This document shows positions 17,325 to 25,632 of a stretch of DNA of 30,542 nucleotides, piece by piece. The notes under the pieces were generated by a model. It saw only the letters and a program-made list of their open reading frames with translations. It made no database searches and was not told where the DNA came from. The translations under genes were made by a program, and so were the position numbers. Source of the DNA: Bacteroidota bacterium (lineage in GTDB: Bacteria; Bacteroidota; Bacteroidia; Flavobacteriales; Weeksellaceae); the NCBI GenBank assembly GCA_023420435.1, contig JAEZWE010000031.1, positions 1 through 30,542 on the forward strand, read 5' to 3'. How positions within the stretch are numbered: the first letter of the stretch is position 1; each line of letters starts with the position of its first letter.

Positions 17325-18629
17325 TTAAAGCCTTTTTTCTACATTTTTTAAAATTCCCTTCACATCATAAACCACTGCATTCTCATTTTTAAATCTATCC
17401 AAATCCAAATCCAAAAATTCATTATGTGCTACTCCCAAAATAATTGCATCAAATTTTTTTTCTGTAGAGATATTTTTAAAAGACTGAACATTATATTCAT
17501 GTTTTACTTCCTCCGGATCAGCCCACGGATCATAAATCGTTACTTTGATACCATATTCTTCCAGCGCAGTAACCACATCAACAATCTTTGTATTTCTAAC
17601 ATCGGGGCAATTTTCCTTAAAAGTAATTCCCAACATCAACACTTCAGCTCCATTGACAAGAATATTGTTTTTAATCATTAACTTAACTACTTGCGAAGCC
17701 ACAAATGCACCCATAGAATCATTTAATCTACGTGCTGCCAAAATTAGCTCTGAATAATAACCAATCTCTTGTGCTTTTTGCGCTAGATAAAAAGGGTCAA
17801 CCCCAATACAATGTCCACCAACAAGTCCCGGTTTAAATGGTAAGAAATTCCACTTGGTTCCGGCAGCTTTTAGCACTTCATGTGTATCAATATCCATTAA
17901 GGAGAAAATCTTTGCCAATTCATTCACAAATGCGATATTAATATCTCTCTGTGCATTTTCAATCACTTTTGAAGCTTCTGCCACTTTAATGGTTGGTGCT
18001 AAATGTGTCCCTGCAGTAATGACTGATCTGTATAAATTATCTACTTTTTCACCAATTTCAGGAGTTGAACCTGAAGTTACTTTCAATATATTCTCAACGG
18101 TATGTTCCTTATCACCCGGGTTTATTCTTTCAGGTGAATACCCACAAAAGAAATCAACATTGAATTCCAAACCTGATATAGCTTCTAATACAGGAACACA
18201 TTCTTCTTCGGTTACCCCTGGATATACTGTGGATTCATAAATCACAATATCTCCTTTTTTCAAAACTTTCCCAACCGTTTCACTTGCTTTTACCAAAGGA
18301 GTAAGAACAGGTCTATTATTTTTATCTACTGGCGTTGGAACCGTCACAATATATATATTTGCTTCAACTAAATCATTTGTATCATTAGAGCAAAATAAAC
18401 CAGAATCGGAACCTTTTTGAGATTCTGTTTTATTTAAAGGATTTTCATCTACAATTACAGATTGCAATAAATCATCCGAAACTTCTAAGGTATCATCATG
18501 ACCGTTTCTTAAATCCTCTACTCTTTTGGAGTTTATATCAAAACCAACCACGGGATATTTTGTGGCAAATAATCTTGCCAAAGGAAGGCCAACATAGCCT
18601 AATCCAATGACTGCGATTTTATTGTTCAT
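17325..18629 (-). CDS. UDP-N-acetylhexosamine 6-dehydrogenase (TviB/WbpA type)
   Basis: 434 residues, a UDP-glucose/GDP-mannose dehydrogenase family enzyme that oxidises C6 of UDP-GlcNAc or UDP-GalNAc to the uronic acid with two NAD+. The Rossmann loop GLGYVG is at 9–14, VTVPTP near 96–100, the YESTVYPGVTEEEC segment at 131–144, and the catalytic Cys274 in GGHCIGVDPF. NFLPFKPGLVGG and FKENCPDVRNT are shared with Vi-antigen TviB, closer than with WecC as I recall both. In P. aeruginosa, WbpA of the same type starts the route to ManNAc3NAmA, which fits the amidotransferase trio downstream. It follows wzc by 28 nt. An insertion around residues 57–80 makes the N-domain slightly long. Confidence 0.9.
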   Translation of the reverse strand: MNNKIAVIGLGYVGLPLARLFATKYPVVGFDINSKRVEDLRNGHDDTLEVSDDLLQSVIVDENPLNKTESQKGSDSGLFCSNDTNDLVEANIYIVTVPTPVDKNNRPVLTPLVKASETVGKVLKKGDIVIYESTVYPGVTEEECVPVLEAISGLEFNVDFFCGYSPERINPGDKEHTVENILKVTSGSTPEIGEKVDNLYRSVITAGTHLAPTIKVAEASKVIENAQRDINIAFVNELAKIFSLMDIDTHEVLKAAGTKWNFLPFKPGLVGGHCIGVDPFYLAQKAQEIGYYSELILAARRLNDSMGAFVASQVVKLMIKNNILVNGAEVLMLGITFKENCPDVRNTKIVDVVTALEEYGIKVTIYDPWADPEEVKHEYNVQSFKNISTEKKFDAIILGVAHNEFLDLDLDRFKNENAVVYDVKGILKNVEKRL

Positions 18630-18657
18630 AATTATTGTTTTTTTAAATAGATAACGA

Positions 18658-20979
18658 TTAGATATTAAAAATCTTCTTCCAACCTGTTACCGGTTTTTCA
18701 TTATAGTAACCATAACCATACTTTTTACCATAACGGGTATTTTCTTTATTAACCCCATTCAAAATAAAAGCTAATGTCTTGATATGATTTTCTTTTCCAA
18801 AATTAGAAGCAAAATCCAACATCTCTTTTTCTGTATGGTTAGCTCTCGTTACATACAATACCACATCCGCATGTTCCATTAGGTGGATGGAGTCACTTAC
18901 CAACATGACCGGTGCTGAATCAATCAATACATAATCGTACTCTTTCCGAAGTTTTTCCACTAATTTTCCAAATTTTTCCATATCCAACAAGTCATTTGGA
19001 TTTGGGGCCGTTGTTCCACTTACCATCACATCCAAATTTTTGGTCAATTGTGAAGGCGCTATATAAGCTGAAGCATCATCCGTTTCAGAAACTAAATAAT
19101 CCGTTAACCCCTGAGAGGAATATGATTTAAAATAACGCTGAATTTGAGGATTTCTTAAATCGGCACCGATCAAAATTACTTTATTTTTACTTGATAAAGC
19201 TAGTGCGGTATTCATGGAAACTGTTGTTTTACCTTCTCCTTTAATGGATGAAGTAATTACCAATACGCCGCCTTTTTCAATCCCTTTTGTTTTCAGTAAA
19301 AATTTTAGATTGGAACTTAAAATCCTAAATGATTCTGCATAAACTGAAAAATCATTTTGACCAATTAATTCATTTTCATTTTCATGTAAAGGAATTTCTG
19401 TCAATACCGTTGTATCTTTTATTTTATTCGTCAAATCTTCTCTTGAATGAATCTTGGTATCTAAAGCAAATTTAGAATATAAGAAAAGAAAAGGAAGTAA
19501 AAGACCCAAAATTCCCGCACCCAGTAATACCACCTGAGATTTTGGCTTTACCTGTCCCACCGTAAAAGCCGGATTTACTACTTTAGCTTTCGGGGCAGTA
19601 ACCGCTAAAGTAATTTCATTTTCTTCTCTTTTCTGTAATAAAAAAAGATACAATTGTTCTTTTAGATTCAGTTCCCTATCAATTCCTCTAGCAATTTTTT
19701 CCTGACCCGGAACTCTGGCAATTTTACCTTTATCAATACTAACCTGCTGTTGTAAGTTTCCTATATTTTGCGCTAAAGTATTTCTGGTATCTGAAAGGTT
19801 TTTACGAATTACCCCTTTTAAAGAGGCAATTTCTTTATTCATTTCAACTACAGCAGGATTTGCGTTAGTGGCTTGCTTCAAAGTACGGTTTCTTGTTAAG
19901 ACCAAGTCATTATACTGCGCAATTAAAGCCTCAGTAGATGAAGGTAAACCTAAATTACTTGGCAACAATTTATCTCCAGAACCTGCAGCTGCAACATTAA
20001 GTGAATTTATCAAATCTAATTGCGTACTCATACTCACAATTTGTCTGGTATTCTCACTGGCATTTTGTAAAGAAAGCTGCGCTTGCGTTTCCAAATCCGC
20101 TATTTCATTCTGCCTCTTGAAACTTTCTTTTTGACTTTCAACCCCCAACAAATCATTGGTTATGATATCAATTCTTTTTCTGATAAATTCCTGGGTACTT
20201 AATGCTTCCTGATTTTTATCATTAATGCCATCGATATTGTACTGTCTGGAAATTTCATTTAAAATATCTTCTGATTTCTTTGGAACCACACCCACTCTTG
20301 AAAGTTCCATAATATATCCTTTATCTTCTGGTATCACCACCGAAATCGTGCTTTCCAAGCTGTTTACTGCCTGCTCAATATTTAAAATATCAACTCTGTA
20401 TTCATCGTCTAATTTCAAACCAGGGGTTGCATGGAAAACGGCTTTTCCAAAAGGAAATTCATAAGGAATCCCAAAGCGGAAATTTTCTTTAAGTCCGGAA
20501 ATTTTAAAAGAATTATTTCGCACTACATCCAACACGTAGGAACCCGTATTAAATTTAGGGTTCATCACATATAATTTTACCGTAAAAGGAGGTCTATCAT
20601 ATAAATCCGTTTCCTTTACCTTACCTATGGAAAATATTTTCACCTGAAGATTGAGATTGCTAACTACTTTTTCTAAAATAGGTTTAGATACAATAACCAC
20701 TGTTTCCGTAATTAATTCTCCATCACCGCTAACCCCAATTCCTAAAGCTTTCAAATCGGAAAGTGCTGAAGCCGTAGCAGCGTTTTGCTTGCTTTGCTGA
20801 AATTTCAAAGTGGTTTTGGATAAGTACTGTTTTTCGGCATAACGTAAATAAATGGTCGCTGCCGCCAAAAAAACCATTACACTTAAAGCAAACCAATACC
20901 ATCTTCGAAGGTATTTATTAATCTCTCTTTTCAGATCAATTTTTTCGTTTTGCTCTTTTAAAATATCAAAAGACTCCAT
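18658..20979 (-). CDS. wzc: Wzc-type polysaccharide co-polymerase / tyrosine autokinase
   Basis: 773 residues. The N-terminal Wzz domain has a membrane helix at about 28–48 (WYWFALSVMVFLAAATIYL). A long periplasmic coiled-coil region with many Gln/Asn/Leu heptads follows, then a second helix (VVLLGAGILGLLLPFLFLY). The C-terminal BY-kinase has Walker A SSIKGEGKTTVS, Walker A' VILIGADLRNPQ and Walker B YVLIDSAPVML. The last 25 residues hold a tyrosine cluster (RYGKKYGYGYYNEK) for autophosphorylation. It controls chain length and couples Wzy to the Wza outer-membrane channel. It starts 3 nt after the wza stop. No Wzb phosphatase gene is in the window. Confidence 0.95.
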   Translation of the reverse strand: MESFDILKEQNEKIDLKREINKYLRRWYWFALSVMVFLAAATIYLRYAEKQYLSKTTLKFQQSKQNAATASALSDLKALGIGVSGDGELITETVVIVSKPILEKVVSNLNLQVKIFSIGKVKETDLYDRPPFTVKLYVMNPKFNTGSYVLDVVRNNSFKISGLKENFRFGIPYEFPFGKAVFHATPGLKLDDEYRVDILNIEQAVNSLESTISVVIPEDKGYIMELSRVGVVPKKSEDILNEISRQYNIDGINDKNQEALSTQEFIRKRIDIITNDLLGVESQKESFKRQNEIADLETQAQLSLQNASENTRQIVSMSTQLDLINSLNVAAAGSGDKLLPSNLGLPSSTEALIAQYNDLVLTRNRTLKQATNANPAVVEMNKEIASLKGVIRKNLSDTRNTLAQNIGNLQQQVSIDKGKIARVPGQEKIARGIDRELNLKEQLYLFLLQKREENEITLAVTAPKAKVVNPAFTVGQVKPKSQVVLLGAGILGLLLPFLFLYSKFALDTKIHSREDLTNKIKDTTVLTEIPLHENENELIGQNDFSVYAESFRILSSNLKFLLKTKGIEKGGVLVITSSIKGEGKTTVSMNTALALSSKNKVILIGADLRNPQIQRYFKSYSSQGLTDYLVSETDDASAYIAPSQLTKNLDVMVSGTTAPNPNDLLDMEKFGKLVEKLRKEYDYVLIDSAPVMLVSDSIHLMEHADVVLYVTRANHTEKEMLDFASNFGKENHIKTLAFILNGVNKENTRYGKKYGYGYYNEKPVTGWKKIFNI

Positions 20980-20982
20980 TTA

Positions 20983-21771
20983 TTATCGTGTCAAACTAAT
21001 TATTAATGTGGCTAATGCAATGGCAATACCTCCTACCTGAAACCATAATCCTCTATTGGGATTGGTATTGGCGGCAATTTGTTTGTTCCTATCCGGTTCC
21101 ACATACAAAATATCATTTTGCTGAAGATAGTAGTAAGGAGAGTTTACAATGTTGGATCCTGCTAAATCCAAATTCACCACCAAATCCTGGCCGGATTCCT
21201 GTGAACGGATGAGTTTCACTTTGGTTCTGTCCCCATATTCCGTCATATCTCCCGCCAAAGCAATTGCCTGAAATAAGTTTATTTTTTGGGTCTGACTGGT
21301 TTTTTGTCCCGGATTTTTAACCTCTCCTAAAACACTGATGTTAAAATTCTTTAACCCAATTGAAACCATTGGATCTGTTAAGTAAGTTTTTAAACGGTTT
21401 TCCAATTCATCCTGAAGTTGTGATTGCGTCATTCCTTTCACAAAAATCCGCCCTATAACCGGAAAATTGATGTAACCATCTGTCATTACCACGTATTCAC
21501 TGGGTTGACCAACATTTTGCGCAGCTGCCTGAGATTCTGAACCAGTTCGGTTCATGGTATTCAAATTAAAAGGACGAACCGCAATTTCATCCAAAGCAGA
21601 AACCAAAATCAGCAACTGATCTCCTTCCTGAATATGTAAACCCTGAAATTTAGCTTGTGCAATTTCCTGCTCTGAATTAGAATTGGACATATAGACCATG
21701 TTCTGCTTTGGTTTACAGGAAAAAAGAAAAATTCCTAAAGCCAAGAAACAGCAATATTTTATTAATTTCAT
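20983..21771 (-). CDS. wza: Wza-type outer-membrane polysaccharide export lipoprotein
   Basis: 262 residues from the ATG at 21769–21771; a longer reading would need a TTG three codons upstream. A lipoprotein signal ends in the lipobox LFSC (Cys19), then the poly-export domain (GDQLLILVSALDEIAVRPF, DGYINFPVIGRIFVKGMT) and an SLBB domain (ISVLGEVKNPGQK). The protein ends with a hydrophobic helix and short basic tail (GLWFQVGGIAIALATLIISL), a feature of the shorter Bacteroidetes Wza proteins, shorter than E. coli Wza (~380). It should form the export channel paired with Wzc. First gene of the capsule operon, with a TAnnTTTG-like promoter box just upstream. Confidence 0.93.
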   Translation of the reverse strand: MKLIKYCCFLALGIFLFSCKPKQNMVYMSNSNSEQEIAQAKFQGLHIQEGDQLLILVSALDEIAVRPFNLNTMNRTGSESQAAAQNVGQPSEYVVMTDGYINFPVIGRIFVKGMTQSQLQDELENRLKTYLTDPMVSIGLKNFNISVLGEVKNPGQKTSQTQKINLFQAIALAGDMTEYGDRTKVKLIRSQESGQDLVVNLDLAGSNIVNSPYYYLQQNDILYVEPDRNKQIAANTNPNRGLWFQVGGIAIALATLIISLTR

Positions 21772-21788
21772 CAATCGCAATTAAAACG

Positions 21789-21796
21789 CAAAAATA
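21789..21796 (-). promoter_or_regulatory. Candidate Bacteroidetes -7 box for the capsule operon
   Basis: On the minus strand this reads TATTTTTG, matching the Bacteroidetes -7 consensus TAnnTTTG, 17 nt before the wza ATG. The expected TTTG at about -33 is not at the right distance (one TTTG lies ~12 nt upstream of the box), so support is weak. It is the only candidate in the 105-nt gap between wza and recX. Confidence 0.3.
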
Positions 21797-21876
21797 TAAT
21801 AATTATTCCAAATAAGGAAGTTTCCTCGGCAACATTGCTTTATGTTTTGTTAACATCGCCTGTTAACCAAAGAAAA

Positions 21877-22338
21877 TTAAGAAGAAATTGTTTGTAAAAT
21901 TTCTTCATACTCAAAGCCTCTGCTTAAGAGATAATGTATGGTTTTTGATTTTTTCTGATAATCTTTCAATCCTTTCTGTCGTTCATAATAATTGTTCCAG
22001 ATTTGTAGAATTATTTTTCGATAGTCGTCTTCATCAATTTCATCCATGCATTTGGAAATCAGTTTTTCAGAAATTCCTTTTTGTTTTAAATGGATTTTAA
22101 TTTTAATTCTACCCCAATTTTTAATGTTGAATTTTCCCCGAATGTAACTTCTGGTGAAACGCTCTTCGTTGAGATAATTTTCTTTCATTAAGTAAAGTAA
22201 AATCTCGTCTTTAGCTTCCGGAATCAACAAAAACTCTCTCATTTTTTGTTCCACTTCGAGATGACAACGATCCTGATAAACACAATAATTTACCATTTTC
22301 TGTTTGATTTCTTCAAAAGTGTATGATTTTTTATCCAA
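21877..22338 (-). CDS. recX: RecX-family regulatory protein
   Basis: 153 residues, matching RecX in length and in its small-helix tandem layout; RecX modulates RecA filament growth during recombination and SOS repair. Recognisable parts are SYTFEEIKQKMVNYCVYQDRC, MKENYLNEERFTRSYIRGKF, WGRIKIKIHLKQKGIS and the C-terminal YLLSRGFEYEEILQTI. The start is TTG at 22336–22338: an in-frame TAA lies 18 nt upstream with no ATG between, and the next Met is at residue 15, inside the conserved N-terminal helix. The upstream DNA is a degenerate C-rich (on this strand) repeat array, which may have replaced the original leader. It is not adjacent to recA here. Confidence 0.88.
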   Translation of the reverse strand: MDKKSYTFEEIKQKMVNYCVYQDRCHLEVEQKMREFLLIPEAKDEILLYLMKENYLNEERFTRSYIRGKFNIKNWGRIKIKIHLKQKGISEKLISKCMDEIDEDDYRKIILQIWNNYYERQKGLKDYQKKSKTIHYLLSRGFEYEEILQTISS

Positions 22339-22417
22339 GGTTTGGGTTTGGGATTAGGAGTTAGGAGTTAGATGTTTGAGGTTAGTAGTTAAAATTAGGG
22401 TTGGGATTTGATGGGTA
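22338..22417 (+). repeat. Degenerate G-rich microrepeat array upstream of recX
   Basis: On the plus strand the DNA is built of short variants of GGTTTGGG, GGATTAGG and AGTTAGG, with later GAGGTTAG and TTAGGGTTGGG. No unit is exact for long. The array abuts the recX start and ends before the glyA terminator. It resembles the array upstream of nrdA. Confidence 0.7.
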
Positions 22418-22422
22418 AAAAT

Positions 22423-22455
22423 AAAAAAATCAGGTCAATATTACCTGATTTTTTC
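22423..22455. terminator. Bidirectional rho-independent terminator downstream of glyA
   Basis: Stem AAAAAATCAGGT / ACCTGATTTTTT with a 7-nt loop (CAATATT), flanked by A and T runs on the two sides so that it can act in either direction. It lies about 36–70 nt past the glyA stop codon and separates glyA from recX. Confidence 0.85.
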
Positions 22456-22491
22456 ACTAAATGCTATTATCTAAAAACCAATCCCTATTAA

Positions 22492-23763
22492 CTAATAGCT
22501 AAACAACGGAATTCCGTCCATCATGTTATTTACTTTTTTTCTAACATCTGCTAAAACCGTTTCATTTTTAACGTTATCCACTACATTTGAAATGAGTTCA
22601 GCAATAGTTTCCATATCATTTTCTTTCAAACCTCTCGTGGTAACAGCTGCGGTTCCCAAACGAATACCTGAAGTCGTGAAAGCCGATTTATCATCAAAAG
22701 GCACCATATTTTTATTACAGGTAATATCCGCTTGAACAAGCGCTTTTTCAGTTTCTTTTCCGTTGACATTTTTGTTTCTTAAATCTACCAACATCAAATG
22801 GTTATCGGTTCCTCCGGAAACAATTTCAAAACCTCTTTCCATCATCGCTTTAGCCAAAGCTTGCGCATTGGAAACCACTTGCTTTGCATAAATTTCAAAT
22901 TTTTGATCCAATGCTTCTCCAAAAGCTACTGCTTTTGCTCCAATAACATGTTCCAAAGGTCCACCCTGAATTCCAGGGAAGACAGCTCCATCCAAAACCT
23001 GACTCATCATTTTGATTTCTCCTTTTGGTGTTTTATGACCATAAGTATTTTCAAAATCTTTTCCCATCATGATTAATCCTCCTCTTGGTCCACGAAGCGT
23101 TTTATGAGTAGTTGTTGTAACGACATGACAATGTTCAAAAGGGGAAGAAAGCAAACCTTTAGCAATTAAACCTGCAGGATGTGCAATATCTGCCCAAAGT
23201 GTTGCGCCAACCTCATCTGCAATTTCTCTGAATTTTTTAAAATCTAAATCTCTGGAATAGGCAGAATATCCTGCAATAATCATTTTAGGTTTTACTTCCA
23301 ATGCTTTTTGACGAACATTTTCGTAATCAATTCTACCCGTTTCTCTTTCTACGCCATAAAAATTAGCCTGATACTGAATTCCGGAAAAATTAACAAAAGA
23401 CCCATGTGTTAAATGACCTCCCATCGAAAGATCCAAACCTAAAACAGCATCTCCAGGTTTTAAAACTGCTAAATATATTGCCGCATTTGCCTGTGAACCG
23501 GAATGTGGCTGTACATTTGCATATTCAACCCCAAAAAGTTCTTTGGCTCTGTTGATTGCTAAAGTTTCCACTTCATCTACGACTTCACAACCGCCATAAT
23601 ATCTTTTTCCGGGATAACCTTCCGCATATTTATTAGTCAAAACACTTCCCATTGCTTTCATTACATTTTCAGAAACAAAATTTTCTGATGCAATTAGCTC
23701 AATTCCATGGGTTTGGCGTTGTTTTTCTTTTTCAATTAAGTCGAAAACTAAATCTTGGCTCAT
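22492..23763 (-). CDS. glyA: Serine hydroxymethyltransferase
   Basis: 423 residues, full length. A PLP enzyme of the cytoplasm that interconverts serine + tetrahydrofolate with glycine + 5,10-methylene-tetrahydrofolate, the main source of one-carbon units. The PLP lysine is K221 in VTTTTHKTLRGPRGG; other hallmarks are ELIASENFVS, NKYAEGYPGKRYYGG, NVQPHSGSQAN and WADIAHPAGL. The start at 23763 gives the usual N-terminus. It appears monocistronic: a terminator follows, and a divergently transcribed small gene starts 76 nt upstream. Confidence 0.99.
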   Translation of the reverse strand: MSQDLVFDLIEKEKQRQTHGIELIASENFVSENVMKAMGSVLTNKYAEGYPGKRYYGGCEVVDEVETLAINRAKELFGVEYANVQPHSGSQANAAIYLAVLKPGDAVLGLDLSMGGHLTHGSFVNFSGIQYQANFYGVERETGRIDYENVRQKALEVKPKMIIAGYSAYSRDLDFKKFREIADEVGATLWADIAHPAGLIAKGLLSSPFEHCHVVTTTTHKTLRGPRGGLIMMGKDFENTYGHKTPKGEIKMMSQVLDGAVFPGIQGGPLEHVIGAKAVAFGEALDQKFEIYAKQVVSNAQALAKAMMERGFEIVSGGTDNHLMLVDLRNKNVNGKETEKALVQADITCNKNMVPFDDKSAFTTSGIRLGTAAVTTRGLKENDMETIAELISNVVDNVKNETVLADVRKKVNNMMDGIPLFSY

Positions 23764-23781
23764 TTTTTAAGTTTTATTTTT

Positions 23782-23789
23782 CAAAAATA
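23782..23789 (-). promoter_or_regulatory. Candidate -7 box for glyA
   Basis: Minus strand reads TATTTTTG (consensus TAnnTTTG), 18 nt upstream of the glyA ATG. No clear -33 TTTG is seen at the normal spacing, so this is tentative. Confidence 0.3.
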
Positions 23790-23839
23790 AGAAATAAATA
23801 AGGAATTGTTTTAATATCTTTAGGTGATAATTGCTAATT

Positions 23840-24133
23840 ATGGGAAAGAAAAAATATAAAAAAGAAATTTTGAACGCTTTGAAAACTTTTGGGAAAGCAG
23901 AACATAAAATTTTAGAATCGATGACGCAGCTGATGTTTCTGAAAGAGATGAAAAAAAGTGGCGTGAAATTTAAAAAGGGAGATACGGTATCTTTTAAAGA
24001 TGATATTTTCGATTACAGTGAAGATAAAAACATCCGGAATTTGGCTAAAACGAGAAAAAAGATTCTGAAAACGATGATAAAAATAGTAGAAAAAAACGAT
24101 TTTAGGGATAAGGAATTAGAGTTTCTGGCGTAA
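23840..24133 (+). CDS. Small lysine-rich protein of unknown function
   Basis: 97 residues from the ATG at 23840–23842 (a TTG three codons earlier is less likely). No family is recognised. It is very rich in Lys (start MGKKKYKKEILNALK; later KKSGVKFKKGDTVSFKDD) with predicted helices at both ends and a short beta-like KKGDTVSF segment in the middle. There is no signal peptide or membrane helix. The gene stands alone between the divergent glyA and the convergent DUF72 gene, and is closed by a strong terminator 6 nt past its stop, which supports real expression. The high charge suggests nucleic-acid or ribosome binding, but that is only a guess. Confidence 0.8.
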   Translation: MGKKKYKKEILNALKTFGKAEHKILESMTQLMFLKEMKKSGVKFKKGDTVSFKDDIFDYSEDKNIRNLAKTRKKILKTMIKIVEKNDFRDKELEFLA

Positions 24134-24139
24134 AACATA

Positions 24140-24170
24140 ATCCTTCTCATTTCGAGAAGGATTTTTATTT
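24140..24170 (+). terminator. Rho-independent terminator after the small basic protein
   Basis: Stem ATCCTTCTC / GAGAAGGAT with loop ATTTC, then TTTTATTT. It sits between two convergent genes. The U-tract is on the plus strand, and the other direction could also be served by AT-rich flanks. Confidence 0.85.
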
Positions 24171-25053
24171 AAAATAATGTTTTGGGTTCTGCCATTTCTG
24201 GAATATGAATTTTGGTACCCCATTTATCATTCATTTCTTTTATAAAATGGGCAGAAAGTAGTGGCGATGCTTTTTCAATGTTTTGATGAACGAAAAAATA
24301 TACATTTTCCAAACCTTGTTCTTTCCATTGCGTTAAACGTTCCAACCAATCGTCGAGACGTTCGTAATCGTTTTCTGCATTGGCGCCAACATAACGGATA
24401 AAAGCGGTAGGTGTCGTTAATCGCATATGCAACATATCTCTTCTTCCGGCGGTGTCTACGATAATATTCGTGATATTATTTTTTTCAAAAAGTTCGCAAG
24501 TTTTGTTGAAAATTTCTTCATCTTCAAACCATTCGTTGTTTCGGAGTTCTATGGCTAAAGGAATTTCTTTCGGCCAATCGTTCACGAATTTTTCCACCCT
24601 GTCAAAATCTTTCGGTTTGAAATTGTCGTGCAACTGCAGGAAAACCATTCCTAATTTTTCATCAAAATTCATAATGGAAGTTACATAATCCGTAACAACA
24701 TCAGTAACATTAATCAACCTTTTGAAATGCGAAACCGAATTGGTGATTTTCGGAAAAAATTTGAAATCTTGCGGTGTTTTTTCTTTCCATGTAGAAACTT
24801 GATCCGGTGAAGGCATGCCGTAAAAAGTGGCGTTCAACTCGATGGAATTGAACTGGGTAGAATAATAAGATAATTCATCTTTAGTACCTTTAGGATAAAA
24901 TCCTTTCAAATCGGTTTTATTCCATTTTGCGCATCCGATGGAAATATTTTTAAGTCCTTTTTTATTATTTTGTAGAATTTCCATCGTTTTCGGATGGTCT
25001 TCAGGAAGGGTAAAATCTATTTTTGAAGGATCTTCAACTTGTCCGAATTTCAT
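24169..25053 (-). CDS. DUF72 (YecE-like) family protein
   Basis: 294 residues, a TIM-barrel protein of the DUF72/YecE family, found across bacteria with no established reaction. Recognisable stretches are ISIGCAKWNKTDLKGFYP, YYSTQFNSIELNATFYG, FKFFPKITNSVSHFKRL, MVFLQLHDNFKPKDF, LAIELRNNEWF and VYFFVHQNIE. The barrel may bind a phosphate-like or nucleotide ligand, but that is not known. The gene is alone, convergent with the small basic protein gene. Its 5' flank on the coding strand holds a C/A-rich microrepeat fragment like those before recX and nrdA. Confidence 0.9.
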   Translation of the reverse strand: MKFGQVEDPSKIDFTLPEDHPKTMEILQNNKKGLKNISIGCAKWNKTDLKGFYPKGTKDELSYYSTQFNSIELNATFYGMPSPDQVSTWKEKTPQDFKFFPKITNSVSHFKRLINVTDVVTDYVTSIMNFDEKLGMVFLQLHDNFKPKDFDRVEKFVNDWPKEIPLAIELRNNEWFEDEEIFNKTCELFEKNNITNIIVDTAGRRDMLHMRLTTPTAFIRYVGANAENDYERLDDWLERLTQWKEQGLENVYFFVHQNIEKASPLLSAHFIKEMNDKWGTKIHIPEMAEPKTLF

Positions 25054-25110
25054 ATTATTTTAAAGTTTGAGGTTTATTGTTTAAAGTTAAGGATTTCGCC
25101 TTCAAACCAG

Positions 25111-25221
25111 AAATTTTTCTTTCCCCAACCCTAAAGGGTGGAAAAATTTCTTTCATAAAACGAAGTCTTAATAGAAATAAAATTTGCTCCCTTTAGGATC
25201 GGAGCAAACAAATTTTATTTC
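25111..25221. repeat. Direct repeat copy A, two-hairpin element at the 3' side of the DUF559 gene
   Basis: 111 nt, matching copy B (25633–25743) without gaps and with about 15 differences by hand count. First hairpin: AAATTTTTC (25111–25119) against GAAAAATTT (25141–25149) around CCCTAAAGGG (25129–25138). Second hairpin (25174–25221): GAAATAAAATTTG against CAAATTTTATTTC, with an inner GCTCC/GGAGC pair. The last 7 nt overlap the 3' end of the endonuclease gene, including its stop codon. Confidence 0.9.
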
Positions 25222-25613
25222 TTTAGCTCTTCTATTTTGTTTCTGATACAATCCAAAACATCATTCAAATTATCTTCAACATCTTCATTGGTAAACCGAA
25301 TCAAAGTCAAACCATTTTCCTCTAATAATTTTGTTCGTTCATAATCCTTTTTCTTTTGTTCTTCAGACTCGTGGTAACCACCGTCAATTTCAATAATCAA
25401 ATGGTATTTATGACAGTAAAAATCTGCAATAAAAAGATGAACAGGATGTTGCCTTCTGAATTTTAAACCTTCAAGCTGATTATTCTTTAGTTTTTCCCAC
25501 AATATCATCTCAGCATTTGTCATTACAGTCCGTAAAAACTGAGCTTTCGAAAACGATTCGGGTGAAGCACCCTTCCACATCCCCTCATCATAATTTGGAG
25601 TTAAGTTTTTCAT
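25215..25613 (-). CDS. DUF559 / Vsr-like endonuclease-domain protein
   Basis: 132 residues, a small PD-(D/E)XK-type nuclease domain related to very-short-patch-repair endonuclease. Family signatures are MTNAEMILWEKLKNNQLEGLKFRRQHPV (31–58), FIADFYC with Asp64, LIIEIDGGYHESEEQ with Glu75, Asp77 and His81, and LIRFTNEDV (104–112). The active site appears intact. A ~25-residue N-terminal extension (NLTPNYDEGMWKGA) precedes the domain. Biological function is not established for the family. The gene is flanked by two 111-bp direct repeats made of hairpins, and its TAA stop lies inside copy A. No methyltransferase, toxin–antitoxin partner or transposase is adjacent, so a restriction-modification role is unsupported. 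A mobile or repeat-maintaining cassette is the favoured inference. Confidence 0.9.
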   Translation of the reverse strand: MKNLTPNYDEGMWKGASPESFSKAQFLRTVMTNAEMILWEKLKNNQLEGLKFRRQHPVHLFIADFYCHKYHLIIEIDGGYHESEEQKKKDYERTKLLEENGLTLIRFTNEDVEDNLNDVLDCIRNKIEELKK

Positions 25614-25632
25614 ATTTTTTAATAAAGATCAG

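Noticed and set aside
17325..18629. WecC, UDP-ManNAc dehydrogenase
   Set aside because: The residues around the active site and the C-terminus (NFLPFKPGLVGGHC, FKENCPDVRNT) are closer to TviB/WbpA as I recall these families.
25215..25613. Restriction-modification or mismatch-repair (Vsr) gene pair
   Set aside because: No DNA methyltransferase or other partner gene is adjacent, and the protein is of the DUF559 type rather than Vsr itself.
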